Program-made: the position numbers and the translations under genes | Notes under the pieces: generated by a model | The model's database searches: none | Told to the model about the DNA's origin: nothing | The model's input: only the letters and a program-made list of their open reading frames with translations | Part shown: in pieces, positions 43,679 to 53,192 of the stretch | How positions within the stretch are numbered: the stretch's first letter is position 1 | Layout of the letters: each line of letters opens with the position of its first letter | NCBI GenBank assembly: GCA_003240695.1 | Contig: QFNC01000016.1 | Location: forward strand, 1 to 64,000 | DNA from: Pseudoxanthomonas suwonensis | GTDB taxonomy: Bacteria; Pseudomonadota; Gammaproteobacteria; Xanthomonadales; Xanthomonadaceae | DNA length: 64,000 nucleotides | Direction of reading: 5' to 3'

Positions 43679-45508
43679 TCAACCCCGTTTCGAGGCGATC
43701 CAGTGGTTGATCTTCGCTTCCAGCAGCGACAGCGGCAGTGACCCATCCTTCAGCACCTCGGTATGGAATTCGCGTGGGTCGAAGCGATCCCCCAGCTGCG
43801 ACTGCGCGCGTTCCTTCAACTCCTGGATCTTGAGCTCGCCGATCTTGTAGGCCAATGCCTGCGACGGCCAGGCGATGTAGCGCTCGGCCTCGGCGGTCGC
43901 CTGGGTGTCGCTCTCGGCCGAGTTCTCCAGCATGTAGCGGATCACCTGCTCGCGGGTCCAGCCCTTGCTTTGCAGGCCGGTGTCGGTGACCAGGCGGATC
44001 GCGCGCCACAGTTCGTTCTGCAGGCGGCCGAAGTAGTCGTAGGGCGATTCGTAGACACCGAGCGCCTTGCCCAGCGATTCGGCATACAGGCCCCAGCCTT
44101 CGATGTAGGCGGTCTGCCCGCCGAAGCGCCGGAATGCGGGGAGGTCCTTCAACTCCTGTTGCAGCGCGATCTGGAAGTGATGCCCGGGAATGGCCTCGTG
44201 CAGGAACAGGTTCTCGGCGTCCCAACTGCGGCGTGAGGGCAGGTCATAGGTATTGGCGTAGAAGATACCGGGACGGCTGCCATCCTCGCTGGGGCTCTGG
44301 TATTCGCCACCGGCCGCGGACTTGGCGCGGTAGGCTTCGGTGGCACGCACTTCGAAGGGTGCCTTTGGCAGCAGCGAGAACTGCTCCGGCACCCGCGCCA
44401 TGATCTTTTTCTCCAGGTCGCGATGCAGGTTGAGCAGGTCCTCTTCGGTCTTGAACTTGAAGCGGGCGTCGGTGCGCATGAAACGGAAGAAGTCCTGCAG
44501 CGATCCCTTGAAGCCCACGTCCTTCATCACCGCGTGCATTTCGCCATGGATGCGCGCCACCTCCTCCAGGCCGATCTGGTGGATCTGCGCCGGAGTCAGG
44601 TCGGTGGTGGTGGTCTGGCGTACGTTGTAGGCATACCAGTCGGCACCGTTCGGAAGCTTGTCCATGCCCACGCTGTCGCGCGTGGCGGGCAGGTAGTCGT
44701 TGGCGATGAAGTCACGTAACACCTTGAATGCAGGCAACATCTCCTGCTCGATCATGGTGCGATAGGCACCGGACAGGCGGGCCTTGTCGGCGGCACCGAA
44801 ATCGGCCGGTATCGACTTGATCGGTCCCCAGAACACCGTGTCTTCGGCCTTGGGCTTCAGGAGGGCATCGATCTGCGGGACCACCTTCACCATCAGCGCG
44901 CGCGGCTGCACCACGCCAGCGGCCATGCCTTCGCGCATGTTGGCGATGGCGCTGTCCACCAGCACCGGAAAGCGGTTGCCGCGGGCCAGCCAGTTGTCGT
45001 AGTCCTGCACGGTCTTGAACGGCTGCGCGCCGGTACCCGAACCCAGCATGGCCGCCAGGGTCACGATGCTGCCCATCTGGTCCACCGGCAGCATCCAGTC
45101 GGGAAAACGTTCGCCATACAGCGAATCGGTGGCCTCGTCCACGAAGATCTGGCAGCTGATCAGGTCCTGTCCACTCAGGCCGTCCCGGCCGACCGCCTGG
45201 ATTCGATCGAGCCAGTGTTGCGTGAAAACGTGATTGTCATCACGGAACGCCTTGGAATAAAAGTCCGGCAGCTGGTCGTTGTAGCGGCTGTCGCCCTGAA
45301 ACGTGGCCTGCAGCGGATTGCGCTTCAACAAAGCTTCCCAGTACTCGGCATACAGCGCATTCAGGCGTTGCGCCTTGTCCGCAACCGGCACGACTGTCGA
45401 CGCATCCGCAACCGGTGTTGACGAGGACGGGGCAGGGGGGGTGGCGCAGCCGGTGGCTGAAGTGGCGAGCGACAGGGCGGCGGCAAGCAGCACGGGATGG
45501 GGCGACAT
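43679..45508 (-). CDS. DUF885 lipoprotein, putative metallo-carboxypeptidase
   Basis: Protein of about 609 residues. It has a lipoprotein signal (AAALSLATSATGCAT) and then a DUF885 body of helices. The presumed zinc motif is LFLHEAIPGHHFQIALQQ (HExxxHH pattern), followed by YIEGWGLYAESLGKALG, a conserved Glu-rich helix. Members are thought to be metallopeptidases, some cleaving peptides or acylated substrates; activity is not proven here. Start at 45508 (MSPHPVLL) is preferred because GGA lies 9 bases before it; 45517 is the alternative. It lies on the opposite strand between recF and gyrB, which interrupts the usual recF-gyrB order. Confidence 0.9.
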   Translation of the reverse strand: MSPHPVLLAAALSLATSATGCATPPAPSSSTPVADASTVVPVADKAQRLNALYAEYWEALLKRNPLQATFQGDSRYNDQLPDFYSKAFRDDNHVFTQHWLDRIQAVGRDGLSGQDLISCQIFVDEATDSLYGERFPDWMLPVDQMGSIVTLAAMLGSGTGAQPFKTVQDYDNWLARGNRFPVLVDSAIANMREGMAAGVVQPRALMVKVVPQIDALLKPKAEDTVFWGPIKSIPADFGAADKARLSGAYRTMIEQEMLPAFKVLRDFIANDYLPATRDSVGMDKLPNGADWYAYNVRQTTTTDLTPAQIHQIGLEEVARIHGEMHAVMKDVGFKGSLQDFFRFMRTDARFKFKTEEDLLNLHRDLEKKIMARVPEQFSLLPKAPFEVRATEAYRAKSAAGGEYQSPSEDGSRPGIFYANTYDLPSRRSWDAENLFLHEAIPGHHFQIALQQELKDLPAFRRFGGQTAYIEGWGLYAESLGKALGVYESPYDYFGRLQNELWRAIRLVTDTGLQSKGWTREQVIRYMLENSAESDTQATAEAERYIAWPSQALAYKIGELKIQELKERAQSQLGDRFDPREFHTEVLKDGSLPLSLLEAKINHWIASKRG

Positions 45509-45739
45509 GGCGGACATTCCGGAAAAGGAATGGGCAGTGTGGTTGCGATGCGGCGGTTCGGACAGTGTCGTTGGTACCGGAAGGGAGTGGGGGGTCAATG
45601 CGATGCAGTGTCCAGATGGCAAGGACGTGACGCCCGGCGATCGCGCCTAGGACGAGCCGATTGTCGTTCTCACATATTTAAGAGACAGGCCCCGAATCCA
45701 TTCAACTGGTATCCTATGCAGGCGCAACGCTATAGCTAA

Positions 45740-45776
45740 GGTGTCGCCGGCGGCGACACGGCAGGCGTGGGCGCCT
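45740..45776 (+). promoter_or_regulatory. Two adjacent hairpins in the gyrB leader
   Basis: GTGTCGCC-GGC-GGCGACAC (45740-45758) and CAGGCG-TGGG-CGCCTG (45761-45776), perfect arms, 2 bases apart, ending 32 bases before the gyrB ATG. No strong ribosome-binding site follows. If the transcript starts upstream these could modulate gyrB translation or mark an attenuator. Confidence 0.45.
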
Positions 45777-45808
45777 GTTCCATCGCACCCGTCCCACAGC
45801 AGATCCGC

Positions 45809-48253
45809 ATGACCGACGACACCCAGCAGCCGGCTCCCGGCAACGACTACGATTCCTCCCGCATCACCGTGCTGCGCGGCCTGGAGGCCGTGCGCAAGCG
45901 CCCCGGCATGTACATCGGCGACGTGCACGACGGCACCGGCCTGCACCACATGGTGTTCGAGGTGGTGGACAACGCGGTGGACGAGGCGCTGGCCGGCCAC
46001 GCCGACGACATCCTGGTCACCATCCACCAGGACGGCTCGGTGTCGGTGTCCGACAACGGCCGCGGCATCCCGGTGGACATCCACAAGGAAGAGGGCGTGT
46101 CGGCGGCGGAGGTCATCATGACCGTGCTGCATGCCGGCGGCAAGTTCGACGACAACAGCTATAAGGTGTCCGGCGGCCTGCACGGCGTGGGCGTGAGCGT
46201 GGTCAACGCGCTGTCGGACAAGCTGCAGCTGGACATCTGGCGCGACGGCGGCCATCACCGCCAGAGCTTCGCACTGGGCGAGCCGGTGGCGCCCTTGCAG
46301 CGCCTCGGCGAACAGGGCGCGCGACGCGGTACGCTGCTGCGGTTCTGGCCGTCGGCGGACATCTTTTCCGATACCGAATTCCACTACGACATCCTCGCCC
46401 GGCGCCTGCGCGAGCTGTCCTTCCTCAACTCGGGGGTGAAGATCACCCTCACCGACGAGCGCGGCGAAGGCGAAACCCAGGTGTTCCAGTACGAAGGCGG
46501 CATCCGCAGTTTCGTCGAGCATCTGGCGCAGCTGAAGACACCGCTGCACCCGAACGTGATCTCGGTGACCGGCGAGCAGAACGGCATCACCGTGGACGTC
46601 GCGCTGCAATGGACCGACGCCTACCAGGAAACCATGTTCTGCTTCACCAACAACATCCCGCAGAAGGATGGCGGCACCCACCTGCAGGGGTTCCGCGCCG
46701 CGCTGACCCGCACGCTGACCAACTACATCGAGCAGAATGGCATCGCGAAACAGGCCAAGGTGGCGCTGTCGGGTGATGACATGCGCGAAGGCCTGATCGC
46801 GGTGCTGTCGGTGAAGGTGCCCGACCCCAGTTTTTCCAGCCAGACCAAGGAAAAGCTGGTCTCCTCCGAAGTGCGGCCGGTGGTCGAGACCACCTTCGGT
46901 GCGCGGCTGCAGGAATTCCTGCAGGAACACCCCAACGAAGCGCGTGCGATTGCCGGCAAGATCGTCGATGCCGCCCGCGCCCGCGAGGCCGCCCGCAAGG
47001 CCCGCGACCTGACCCGCCGCAAGGGTGCGTTGGACATCGCCGGGTTGCCTGGCAAGCTGGCCGACTGCTCGGAAAAGGATCCGGCGCTGTCGGAACTGTT
47101 CATCGTCGAGGGCGATTCGGCCGGCGGCTCGGCCAAGCAGGGCCGCAACCGCAAGACCCAGGCGGTGCTGCCGTTGCGCGGCAAGATCCTGAACGTGGAA
47201 CGCGCCCGTTTCGACCGCATGCTGGCCAGTGCCGAGGTCGGCACGCTGATCACCGCGCTGGGCACCGGCATCGGCAAGGACGAATACAACCCGGACAAGC
47301 TGCGCTATCACCGCATCATCCTGATGACCGACGCCGACGTGGACGGCAGCCACATCCGCACCCTGCTGCTGACCTTCTTCTACCGGCAGATGCCGGAGCT
47401 GATCGAGCGCGGGCATGTCTACATCGGGCTGCCGCCGCTGTACAAGCTGAAGCAAGGCAAGAACGAGCTGTACCTGAAGGACGATGCCGCACTGGATGCC
47501 TACCTGGCCAACAGCGCGGTGGAAGGCGCGCAGCTGATCCCGGCCGAGAACGAACCGGCCATCGAAGGCGCTGGCCTGGAAAAGCTGCTGCTGGTCTTCG
47601 CCAACGCGCGTGCGGCGATCGCGCGCAACGCGCATCGGTTCGATCCCATCGTGCTGGAGTCGCTGATCGATTTCACCCCGCTGGATGCGGTCTCGCTGGC
47701 CGAGCACACCGACGAGGCGCACGAACTGGACGCGCTGGCGGCCAGGCTGAACCGCACCGGTCTGGGCAAGCCCCGCTACAGCCTGACGCTGCAGCCCGGC
47801 ACGGACACCCGTGCGGCCGCGCTGCTGATCACCCGCCGGCACATGGGCGAGGACCTGACCCAGGTGCTGCCGCTGACCATTTTCGAGCATGGCGAACTGA
47901 AACCGTTGCGCGAGGCCGCCGAAGTGCTGCACGGACTGGTGCGTGACGGGGCGCGGATCGTGCGCGGCAACAGGGCCGCGCCGGTGCATTCCTTCGCCGA
48001 TGCGCAGGCCTGGCTGCTGGAGGAGGCGAAGAAAGGCCGGCAGATCCAGCGCTTCAAGGGCCTGGGCGAGATGAACCCGGAACAGCTGTGGGACACCACG
48101 GTGAATCCGGATACCCGTCGCCTGCTGCAGGTGAAGATCGAGGACGCGGTGGCTGCCGATGCGATCTTCTCCACCCTGATGGGCGATGTGGTGGAGCCGC
48201 GCCGCGAGTTCATCGAGGACAACGCGTTGAAGGTGGCCAATCTCGATGTCTGA
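45809..48253 (+). CDS. gyrB: DNA gyrase subunit B
   Basis: ATPase subunit of 814 residues. GHKL ATPase with VVDNAVDEALAGHADD, DNGRGIPVDIHKEEG and the GGLHGVGVSVVNALS lid. Transducer QTKEKLVSSEVRPVVE. Toprim domain with VEGDSAGGSAKQGRN, MTDADVDGSHIRTLLLTF and ending KVANLDV. ATG 45809 (MTDDTQQPAPGN) fits the usual N-terminus. Confidence 0.98.
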   Translation: MTDDTQQPAPGNDYDSSRITVLRGLEAVRKRPGMYIGDVHDGTGLHHMVFEVVDNAVDEALAGHADDILVTIHQDGSVSVSDNGRGIPVDIHKEEGVSAAEVIMTVLHAGGKFDDNSYKVSGGLHGVGVSVVNALSDKLQLDIWRDGGHHRQSFALGEPVAPLQRLGEQGARRGTLLRFWPSADIFSDTEFHYDILARRLRELSFLNSGVKITLTDERGEGETQVFQYEGGIRSFVEHLAQLKTPLHPNVISVTGEQNGITVDVALQWTDAYQETMFCFTNNIPQKDGGTHLQGFRAALTRTLTNYIEQNGIAKQAKVALSGDDMREGLIAVLSVKVPDPSFSSQTKEKLVSSEVRPVVETTFGARLQEFLQEHPNEARAIAGKIVDAARAREAARKARDLTRRKGALDIAGLPGKLADCSEKDPALSELFIVEGDSAGGSAKQGRNRKTQAVLPLRGKILNVERARFDRMLASAEVGTLITALGTGIGKDEYNPDKLRYHRIILMTDADVDGSHIRTLLLTFFYRQMPELIERGHVYIGLPPLYKLKQGKNELYLKDDAALDAYLANSAVEGAQLIPAENEPAIEGAGLEKLLLVFANARAAIARNAHRFDPIVLESLIDFTPLDAVSLAEHTDEAHELDALAARLNRTGLGKPRYSLTLQPGTDTRAAALLITRRHMGEDLTQVLPLTIFEHGELKPLREAAEVLHGLVRDGARIVRGNRAAPVHSFADAQAWLLEEAKKGRQIQRFKGLGEMNPEQLWDTTVNPDTRRLLQVKIEDAVAADAIFSTLMGDVVEPRREFIEDNALKVANLDV

Positions 48254-48374
48254 AGCATGAAGAACAGCCCCTGGTTGGTGACCGCCGGCTGAGAAAACCG
48301 GATCGCTTGACGCGGCCTTCAGCCGCCGTGGCTTACATCTGCAGGCAATCGCCCGCCTGTGGAGCCTTGCCGTC

Positions 48375-49175
48375 ATGTCCGTTTCCCTGAAACCCCTTGC
48401 CGCCGGCATCCTGCTGGCTGTGACCGTGGCTTGCGCCACCACCACCTCGCCGACCGGACGCAAGCAGTACGTGGGTGCGGTATCGCAGGATCAGCTGAAC
48501 CAACTGGGCGCACAGGCCTTCAGCGAGATGAAAAGCCAGCAGCCGCAGACCCGCAGCACCCAGCATCGCAGCTACGTGACTTGCGTGGTCAATGCGGTGG
48601 TACGCGAACTCCCGGCGCAGTGGCAGCAGACCGGCTGGGACGTGGCCGTGTTCGAAAGCAACGAGCCCAATGCCTTCGCGCTGCCGGGCGGCAAGGTCGG
48701 GGTGTACACCGGCATCTTCCAGGCCGCGCGCAACCAGGATCAGCTGGCAGCGGTCATCGCCCATGAAATCGGCCACGTCATCGCACGCCATCACGACGAG
48801 CGCATCACCCGGCAGATGGGCGCAGCTGCCGGCGTGCAGCTGCTCGGCGCACTGGCCGGCGACTACGGGCAGCTGGCCACCCAGGGCGGCAGCCTGCTGG
48901 CCCAGACCGGCTTCCTGTTGCCGGGTTCGCGCGCCCAGGAAACCGAATCGGACGTGATCGGCCAGGAACTGATGGCCAAGGCGGGCTTCGACCCGCGCCA
49001 AGCCGTCAACCTGTGGCAGAACATGATCGCCGCCAGCCAGAGCCGGCCACCGCAATGGCTGTCAACCCACCCCAACCCGCAGGCGCGCATTGCCGAACTG
49101 CAGCAGCGCGCCGCTGCCCTGGTGCCGGTCTACGAGCAGGCGCGGGCCGCCGGCCGACGACCGTCCTGCGGTTGA
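48375..49175 (+). CDS. M48-family lipoprotein metalloprotease
   Basis: Protease of 266 residues with a lipobox (LLAVTVACATT, C20). The zinc motif is HEIGHVIARH, with ESDVIGQELMAKAG supplying the third ligand Glu. NAFALPGGKVGVYTGIF is the family signature before the active site. Similar to the LoiP/BepA group that cleaves outer-membrane assembly intermediates. It is alone after gyrB and before the TPR gene. Confidence 0.95.
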   Translation: MSVSLKPLAAGILLAVTVACATTTSPTGRKQYVGAVSQDQLNQLGAQAFSEMKSQQPQTRSTQHRSYVTCVVNAVVRELPAQWQQTGWDVAVFESNEPNAFALPGGKVGVYTGIFQAARNQDQLAAVIAHEIGHVIARHHDERITRQMGAAAGVQLLGALAGDYGQLATQGGSLLAQTGFLLPGSRAQETESDVIGQELMAKAGFDPRQAVNLWQNMIAASQSRPPQWLSTHPNPQARIAELQQRAAALVPVYEQARAAGRRPSCG

Positions 49176-49278
49176 CCGGCGTCACGGCACGGTGATGACG
49201 CCTGCCGCCTGTTTCTGTTATTTTCGCCTGCTTGCCGCGGCGGAGGTCGGCGGCGCCGGGCATTCGTTGAGGTAGATC

Positions 49279-50490
49279 ATGACCGTTCGTCATAGCGTTC
49301 TGGTTGCGGCCGTGCTGTCGGCCGTCGTGGCGGCTGGCATCGCGCCATCCGCCGATGCACAAACCGCGTCCGAGCGGGTGCGCGAGCGCCGCGAGCAGCG
49401 CGCCGCCGACAAGGCTGCGGACAGCACCGCACAGGCGGTGGTGGAAGAACGCTACCCGCAGGCCACGCGCAAGGCACCCGGACTGAAACCCTCGAGCAAG
49501 CACGGCAAGCAGCTGGACAAGCTGTTCAAGGCCTACAATGCCGACGATGCGGCCGCGGTGCAGGCCGTGGCCGATCCGCTGATCGCCGAAGCCAGTGCCA
49601 ATGCCTACGAACGCGCGATCGCTGCACGGCTGACCGCCGCCACCAACCTGAACAAGGACAACGCCAAGGCCAAGGCCTATCTGCAGAAGGCCATCGCATT
49701 CGACGGCCTGGACAACAACGAACACTACGAAAGCATGATGCTGCTGGCGCAGCTGCAGCTGCAGGACGAGCAGTTCGACGAAGGCCTGGCCACACTGGAA
49801 CAGTATGTGTCCGAAACCCGCACCACACGCAGCGAGGACATCGCCCTCAAGGGACAGAGCCTGTATCTGGCCGAACGCTATGCCGATGCTGCGGCCGTGC
49901 TGAAGCCGCTGATCGGCGGCACTGCAGAACCCAAGAAGGAATGGGTGCAGATGCTGATGAACAGCTACATCCACACCGATCAGCCGGGCGAAGCCTCGAA
50001 ACTGGCCGAAGACCTGCTGGCCAAGAACCCGGGCGACAAGCAGCTGCAGCTGAACCTGGCCGCGATGTACATGCAGGGCGAGCAGAACGACAAGGCCATC
50101 GGCATGCTGGAACGGCTGCGCGGCGCCGGCCAACTCACCGACGAACGCGACTACCGCAACCTGTACGCCTTGTACCTGAATACGGATGGCAAGGAGAAGC
50201 AGGCCATCGCCACAATCAACGAGGGCCTGCAGAAGGGCATCCTGAAGGGTTCCTACCAGGACTACACCTCGCTGGCGCAGGCCTACTGGTTCTCCGACCA
50301 GCACACGCAGGCGATCGAGGCCTACCAGAAAGCCGCACCGCTGGGCACCGATGGCGAAAGCTATCTGAATCTGGCGCGGGCGCTGAACAACCTCGGCCGC
50401 ACCGCCGAGGCCAAGCAGGCCGCCCAGCAGGCGCTGAACAAGGGCGTGAAGAACCCCAAGGACGCTCAGAGCATCCTCGGAGGCAAGTGA
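49279..50490 (+). CDS. Periplasmic TPR protein upstream of tonB
   Basis: Protein of 403 residues with a signal peptide (LVAAVLSAVVAAGIAPSADAQ). A charged segment follows (ASERVRERREQRAADKAAD), then about nine tetratricopeptide-like helix pairs, e.g. AKAKAYLQKAIAFDGLDNNE, YADAAAVLKPLIGG and QAIEAYQKAAPLGTDGESYL. It precedes tonB-exbBDD by 143 bases in the same direction. TPR partners of TonB systems have been seen in other genera; a scaffold role here is inference. Confidence 0.88.
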   Translation: MTVRHSVLVAAVLSAVVAAGIAPSADAQTASERVRERREQRAADKAADSTAQAVVEERYPQATRKAPGLKPSSKHGKQLDKLFKAYNADDAAAVQAVADPLIAEASANAYERAIAARLTAATNLNKDNAKAKAYLQKAIAFDGLDNNEHYESMMLLAQLQLQDEQFDEGLATLEQYVSETRTTRSEDIALKGQSLYLAERYADAAAVLKPLIGGTAEPKKEWVQMLMNSYIHTDQPGEASKLAEDLLAKNPGDKQLQLNLAAMYMQGEQNDKAIGMLERLRGAGQLTDERDYRNLYALYLNTDGKEKQAIATINEGLQKGILKGSYQDYTSLAQAYWFSDQHTQAIEAYQKAAPLGTDGESYLNLARALNNLGRTAEAKQAAQQALNKGVKNPKDAQSILGGK

Positions 50491-50633
50491 ATCCGCCGGC
50501 CTGTCCAGCTGGACAGGTTGGTTCTGACGCAGGCATGGTATAGGCTTTCAGGTTCCCGTCGATCCGCCAGGGGCGTCGGGACAGCAGTACACCCTCCGGC
50601 GTTCCGGCGTCGGCCCAATCCGGATCACCGCGA

Positions 50634-51311
50634 ATGACGCAACCGTTCATCTCCAAATCCAGGTACGACGATGACCGCGAGCCCGGCCTCAGCTGGTCAC
50701 GCATCGCCGGCTACACCCTGGTGATCGCCGTGCACCTGTTCGCGCTGCTGCTGCTGCTGGCACCGGTGTCCACGCCGAAGGAAGTGGCGAAGGAAGAGGA
50801 GGTGACCCGCGTGGTCATCATCGAGCCGCCACCGCCGCCGCCACCGCCGCCACCGCCGCCCGAGGAACCGCCGCCGCCCAAGCCGCAGCCGGTGCGCGAG
50901 CTGTCGCCACCACGGCCCACGCCGGTGCCGCCGCCGCCGGAACAACCGCCGGTCGTCAACGATGACCCGTCGCCGATCGATCCACCGGCCCCGCCGCCGG
51001 CGCCGCCGGCGCCGCCAGCTCCGGTCGCCGACATCGGCGCCACTGTGGATATCTCCTCCAAGGCGATGAATCCGCCGAAGTACCCGCCGTCGGCCATGCG
51101 CGAAGGCGTGGAAGGCACGGTGATCCTCCTGATCAGCGTGGACGCCAACGGCAACGTGACCGACGTGAAGGTGGAGAAGTCCAGCCGCAACCGCGACCTG
51201 GACCGCGCCGCCATCGAGGCCGCCCGCAAGTGGCGCTTCAATGCCGCCACCCGCGACGGCGCGGCGGCCGCCGGCACCGTGCGCGTGCCCGTCGACTTCA
51301 AGCTGGGCTGA
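50634..51311 (+). CDS. tonB: Energy transducer TonB
   Basis: TonB of 225 residues with an uncleaved N-terminal helix (IAGYTLVIAVHLFALLLLLA). A long proline-rich span covers about residues 60-135, including an uninterrupted run of 12 prolines. The C-terminal domain has YPPSAMREGVEGTVILLISV ... AARKWRFNAATRDG. It carries proton-motive energy from ExbBD to outer-membrane receptors. First gene of tonB-exbB-exbD1-exbD2. Confidence 0.96.
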   Translation: MTQPFISKSRYDDDREPGLSWSRIAGYTLVIAVHLFALLLLLAPVSTPKEVAKEEEVTRVVIIEPPPPPPPPPPPPEEPPPPKPQPVRELSPPRPTPVPPPPEQPPVVNDDPSPIDPPAPPPAPPAPPAPVADIGATVDISSKAMNPPKYPPSAMREGVEGTVILLISVDANGNVTDVKVEKSSRNRDLDRAAIEAARKWRFNAATRDGAAAAGTVRVPVDFKLG

Positions 51312-51389
51312 CACGGCCCGCCGCGCCCGCCCGAACTGTTTTCCCACCCGCACCACCCATCCTTCATCCACTAAAGAAAGGTAAGCGTC

Positions 51390-52157
51390 ATGCTGCAGGA
51401 AACCACCCAAGCCGCTGCTGCGACCGCCGGCAGCAATGCCGATGCGCTCAAGCAGATGGGCTTTCAACATCTCGCCAACGAGATGCTCAGCCACCCGGGC
51501 GACTACGCCATCCAGCTGGCGGTGGCCTTCACCCTGCTGCTGATGTCGGCCATGTCGATCTACTGGATCGTGATGCTGCTGATCAAGAACATGCGCCTGC
51601 GCAGCGGTGCCGACAAGGTGGTGAACACCTTCTGGGAAACCAGCAACGCCCAGGACGCGATCCGCTATATGGAAGAGCAGCCCAAGGCCGAGCCGTTCTC
51701 GAAGATCGCCCTGGACGCCGCCCAGGCCGCTGCGCACCACCAGCGCAACGAAGGCTCGCGCCTGGTCGAGTCGCTGAATCGCTCGGAGTTCGTGGACCGC
51801 GCCCTGCGCCAGGCCGTGACCCGTGAAAGCATGCGCCTGGAAGACGGCCTGACCGTGCTGGCCACGGTGGGTTCGACCGCACCGTTCGTGGGCCTGCTGG
51901 GTACCGTGGTGGGCATCTATAACGCGCTGCTGAAGATCGGCGCGACCGGCCAGGCCTCGATCGACGCGGTGGCCGGCCCGGTGGGCGAAGCGCTTATCAT
52001 GACCGCGTTCGGCCTGGCGGTGGCCATTCCGGCGGTGCTGGCGTACAACTACTTCATCCGCCGCAACCGCATCACCAACCACAAGTTCGATGCGTTCGCG
52101 CACGACCTGCACGATTTCTTCGCCACCGGCGCGCGCGTCGGCGAAGCCGCCCGCTGA
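51390..52157 (+). CDS. exbB: Biopolymer transport protein ExbB
   Basis: Protein of 255 residues of the MotA/TolQ/ExbB family. One helix lies near residue 45-70 (QLAVAFTLLLMSAMSIYWIV), and two late helices include STAPFVGLLGTVVGIYNALL and EALIMTAFGLAVAIPAVLAY with the conserved Thr and Glu region. It forms the pentameric stator of the TonB motor. It follows tonB by 78 bases with a strong AAAGAAAGG before its ATG. Confidence 0.96.
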   Translation: MLQETTQAAAATAGSNADALKQMGFQHLANEMLSHPGDYAIQLAVAFTLLLMSAMSIYWIVMLLIKNMRLRSGADKVVNTFWETSNAQDAIRYMEEQPKAEPFSKIALDAAQAAAHHQRNEGSRLVESLNRSEFVDRALRQAVTRESMRLEDGLTVLATVGSTAPFVGLLGTVVGIYNALLKIGATGQASIDAVAGPVGEALIMTAFGLAVAIPAVLAYNYFIRRNRITNHKFDAFAHDLHDFFATGARVGEAAR

Positions 52158-52184
52158 TCCCACGCACAGCCCCGGAGCCCTGCC

Positions 52185-52601
52185 ATGGCATTCAGTACAG
52201 GCAACAGCGACGACGTCCAGGCCAGCATCAACGTGGTGCCGCTGATCGACGTGCTGCTGGTGCTGCTCATCATCTTCATGGTGACCGCGCCGCTGATGTC
52301 GCACAAGGTCAAGGTGGAGCTGCCCAAGGCCAACGTGTCGCTGAAGGATGAAACGCCACCCGCGCCGCCGGTGACCGTGGCCATCACCGAGACCGGCCAG
52401 GTGTTCTGGAACGACCAGCCGATGAGCATGGAACTGCTGGACAGCCAGCTGTCCACCACTGCCCAGCTCACCCCGCAGCCGGCCCTGAACGTGCGCGGCG
52501 ATGCCACCACCAAGTACGCCGACATCAACAAGGTGGTGGACATGGCGCAGAAGAACGGCATGCGCAAGGTCGGCTTCGTGGCCGAGCGCGAGCGTCGCTG
52601 A
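52185..52601 (+). CDS. exbD1: Biopolymer transport protein ExbD, copy 1
   Basis: ExbD of 138 residues. The single helix has the conserved proton-carrying Asp (INVVPLIDVLLVLLIIFMVT). Periplasmic domain: VKVELPKANVSLKDE ... YADINKVVDMAQKNGMRKVG. Paired with a second, different ExbD as in Xanthomonas. Confidence 0.95.
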   Translation: MAFSTGNSDDVQASINVVPLIDVLLVLLIIFMVTAPLMSHKVKVELPKANVSLKDETPPAPPVTVAITETGQVFWNDQPMSMELLDSQLSTTAQLTPQPALNVRGDATTKYADINKVVDMAQKNGMRKVGFVAERERR

Positions 52602-52619
52602 CCCTACCGGAGAGTACAG

Positions 52620-53039
52620 ATGGCCTTCAGTTCCAACTCCGGCGGCGGTCCCGTCGTCGACATGAACATCATCCCGCTGGCCGACGTGCTGCTGGTGCTG
52701 CTGATCATCTTCATGGTGACCGCGCCGACGCCGTCCTACCCGATCGACATCGACCTGCCGCAGCCCACCAACAACCCGAAGCCGAACCCGGTGGACCCGC
52801 CGCCGCCGATCCGGCTGCGCATCGATGCCTCGGGCGAGGTGTTCTGGAACAACAGTCCCACCCCGGTGTCGGCGCTGTTCAACATGATGCAGGCCGAGGT
52901 GCAGAAGGATCCGGGCAACCAGCCCACGCTGGAGCTGGAGGTGTCGGGCGATTCGGACTACGGCGTGCTGGCCAAGGTGCTGGGCGAGGCCAAGGGCGCG
53001 GAAATGCAGAAGATCGGTTTCGTGAAACAGGAGATGTAA
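52620..53039 (+). CDS. exbD2: Biopolymer transport protein ExbD, copy 2
   Basis: ExbD of 139 residues with MNIIPLADVLLVLLIIFMVT and a Pro/Asn-rich periplasmic loop (PTNNPKPNPVDPPPPIRLR). It reads ADVLL where copy 1 has IDVLL, keeping the key Asp. In Xanthomonas ExbD2 is used for plant-signal responses; a special role here is not shown. Last clear gene before the terminator at 53098. Confidence 0.95.
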   Translation: MAFSSNSGGGPVVDMNIIPLADVLLVLLIIFMVTAPTPSYPIDIDLPQPTNNPKPNPVDPPPPIRLRIDASGEVFWNNSPTPVSALFNMMQAEVQKDPGNQPTLELEVSGDSDYGVLAKVLGEAKGAEMQKIGFVKQEM

Positions 53040-53097
53040 CACCGCCCCGGACGGCCGCGTTGCCTGCAGCGCGCGGACGGGCCGGGATCGGGATTCC

Positions 53098-53125
53098 AAT
53101 GCCGCCTTCGGGCGGCATTTTCTTT
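53098..53125 (+). terminator. Rho-independent terminator of the tonB-exb operon
   Basis: AATGCCGCC-TTCG-GGCGGCATT followed by TTCTTT: a 9-base-pair stem with a stable UUCG tetraloop and a T-rich tail, 59 bases after exbD2. Strong by eye. Confidence 0.88.
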
Positions 53126-53192
53126 GCTGCCCTCACGCATCCATCACATCGGGCCCGCGATATCGGAAGCGACCGACCACAGGGAAGCTGCC

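Noticed and set aside
45647..48463. Open frame of 938 codons opposite gyrB
   Set aside because: Antisense shadow of gyrB; no domain, and low-complexity composition.
50826..50862. CCG repeats in tonB as a possible DNA repeat element
   Set aside because: It encodes the polyproline span normal for TonB and is in frame.
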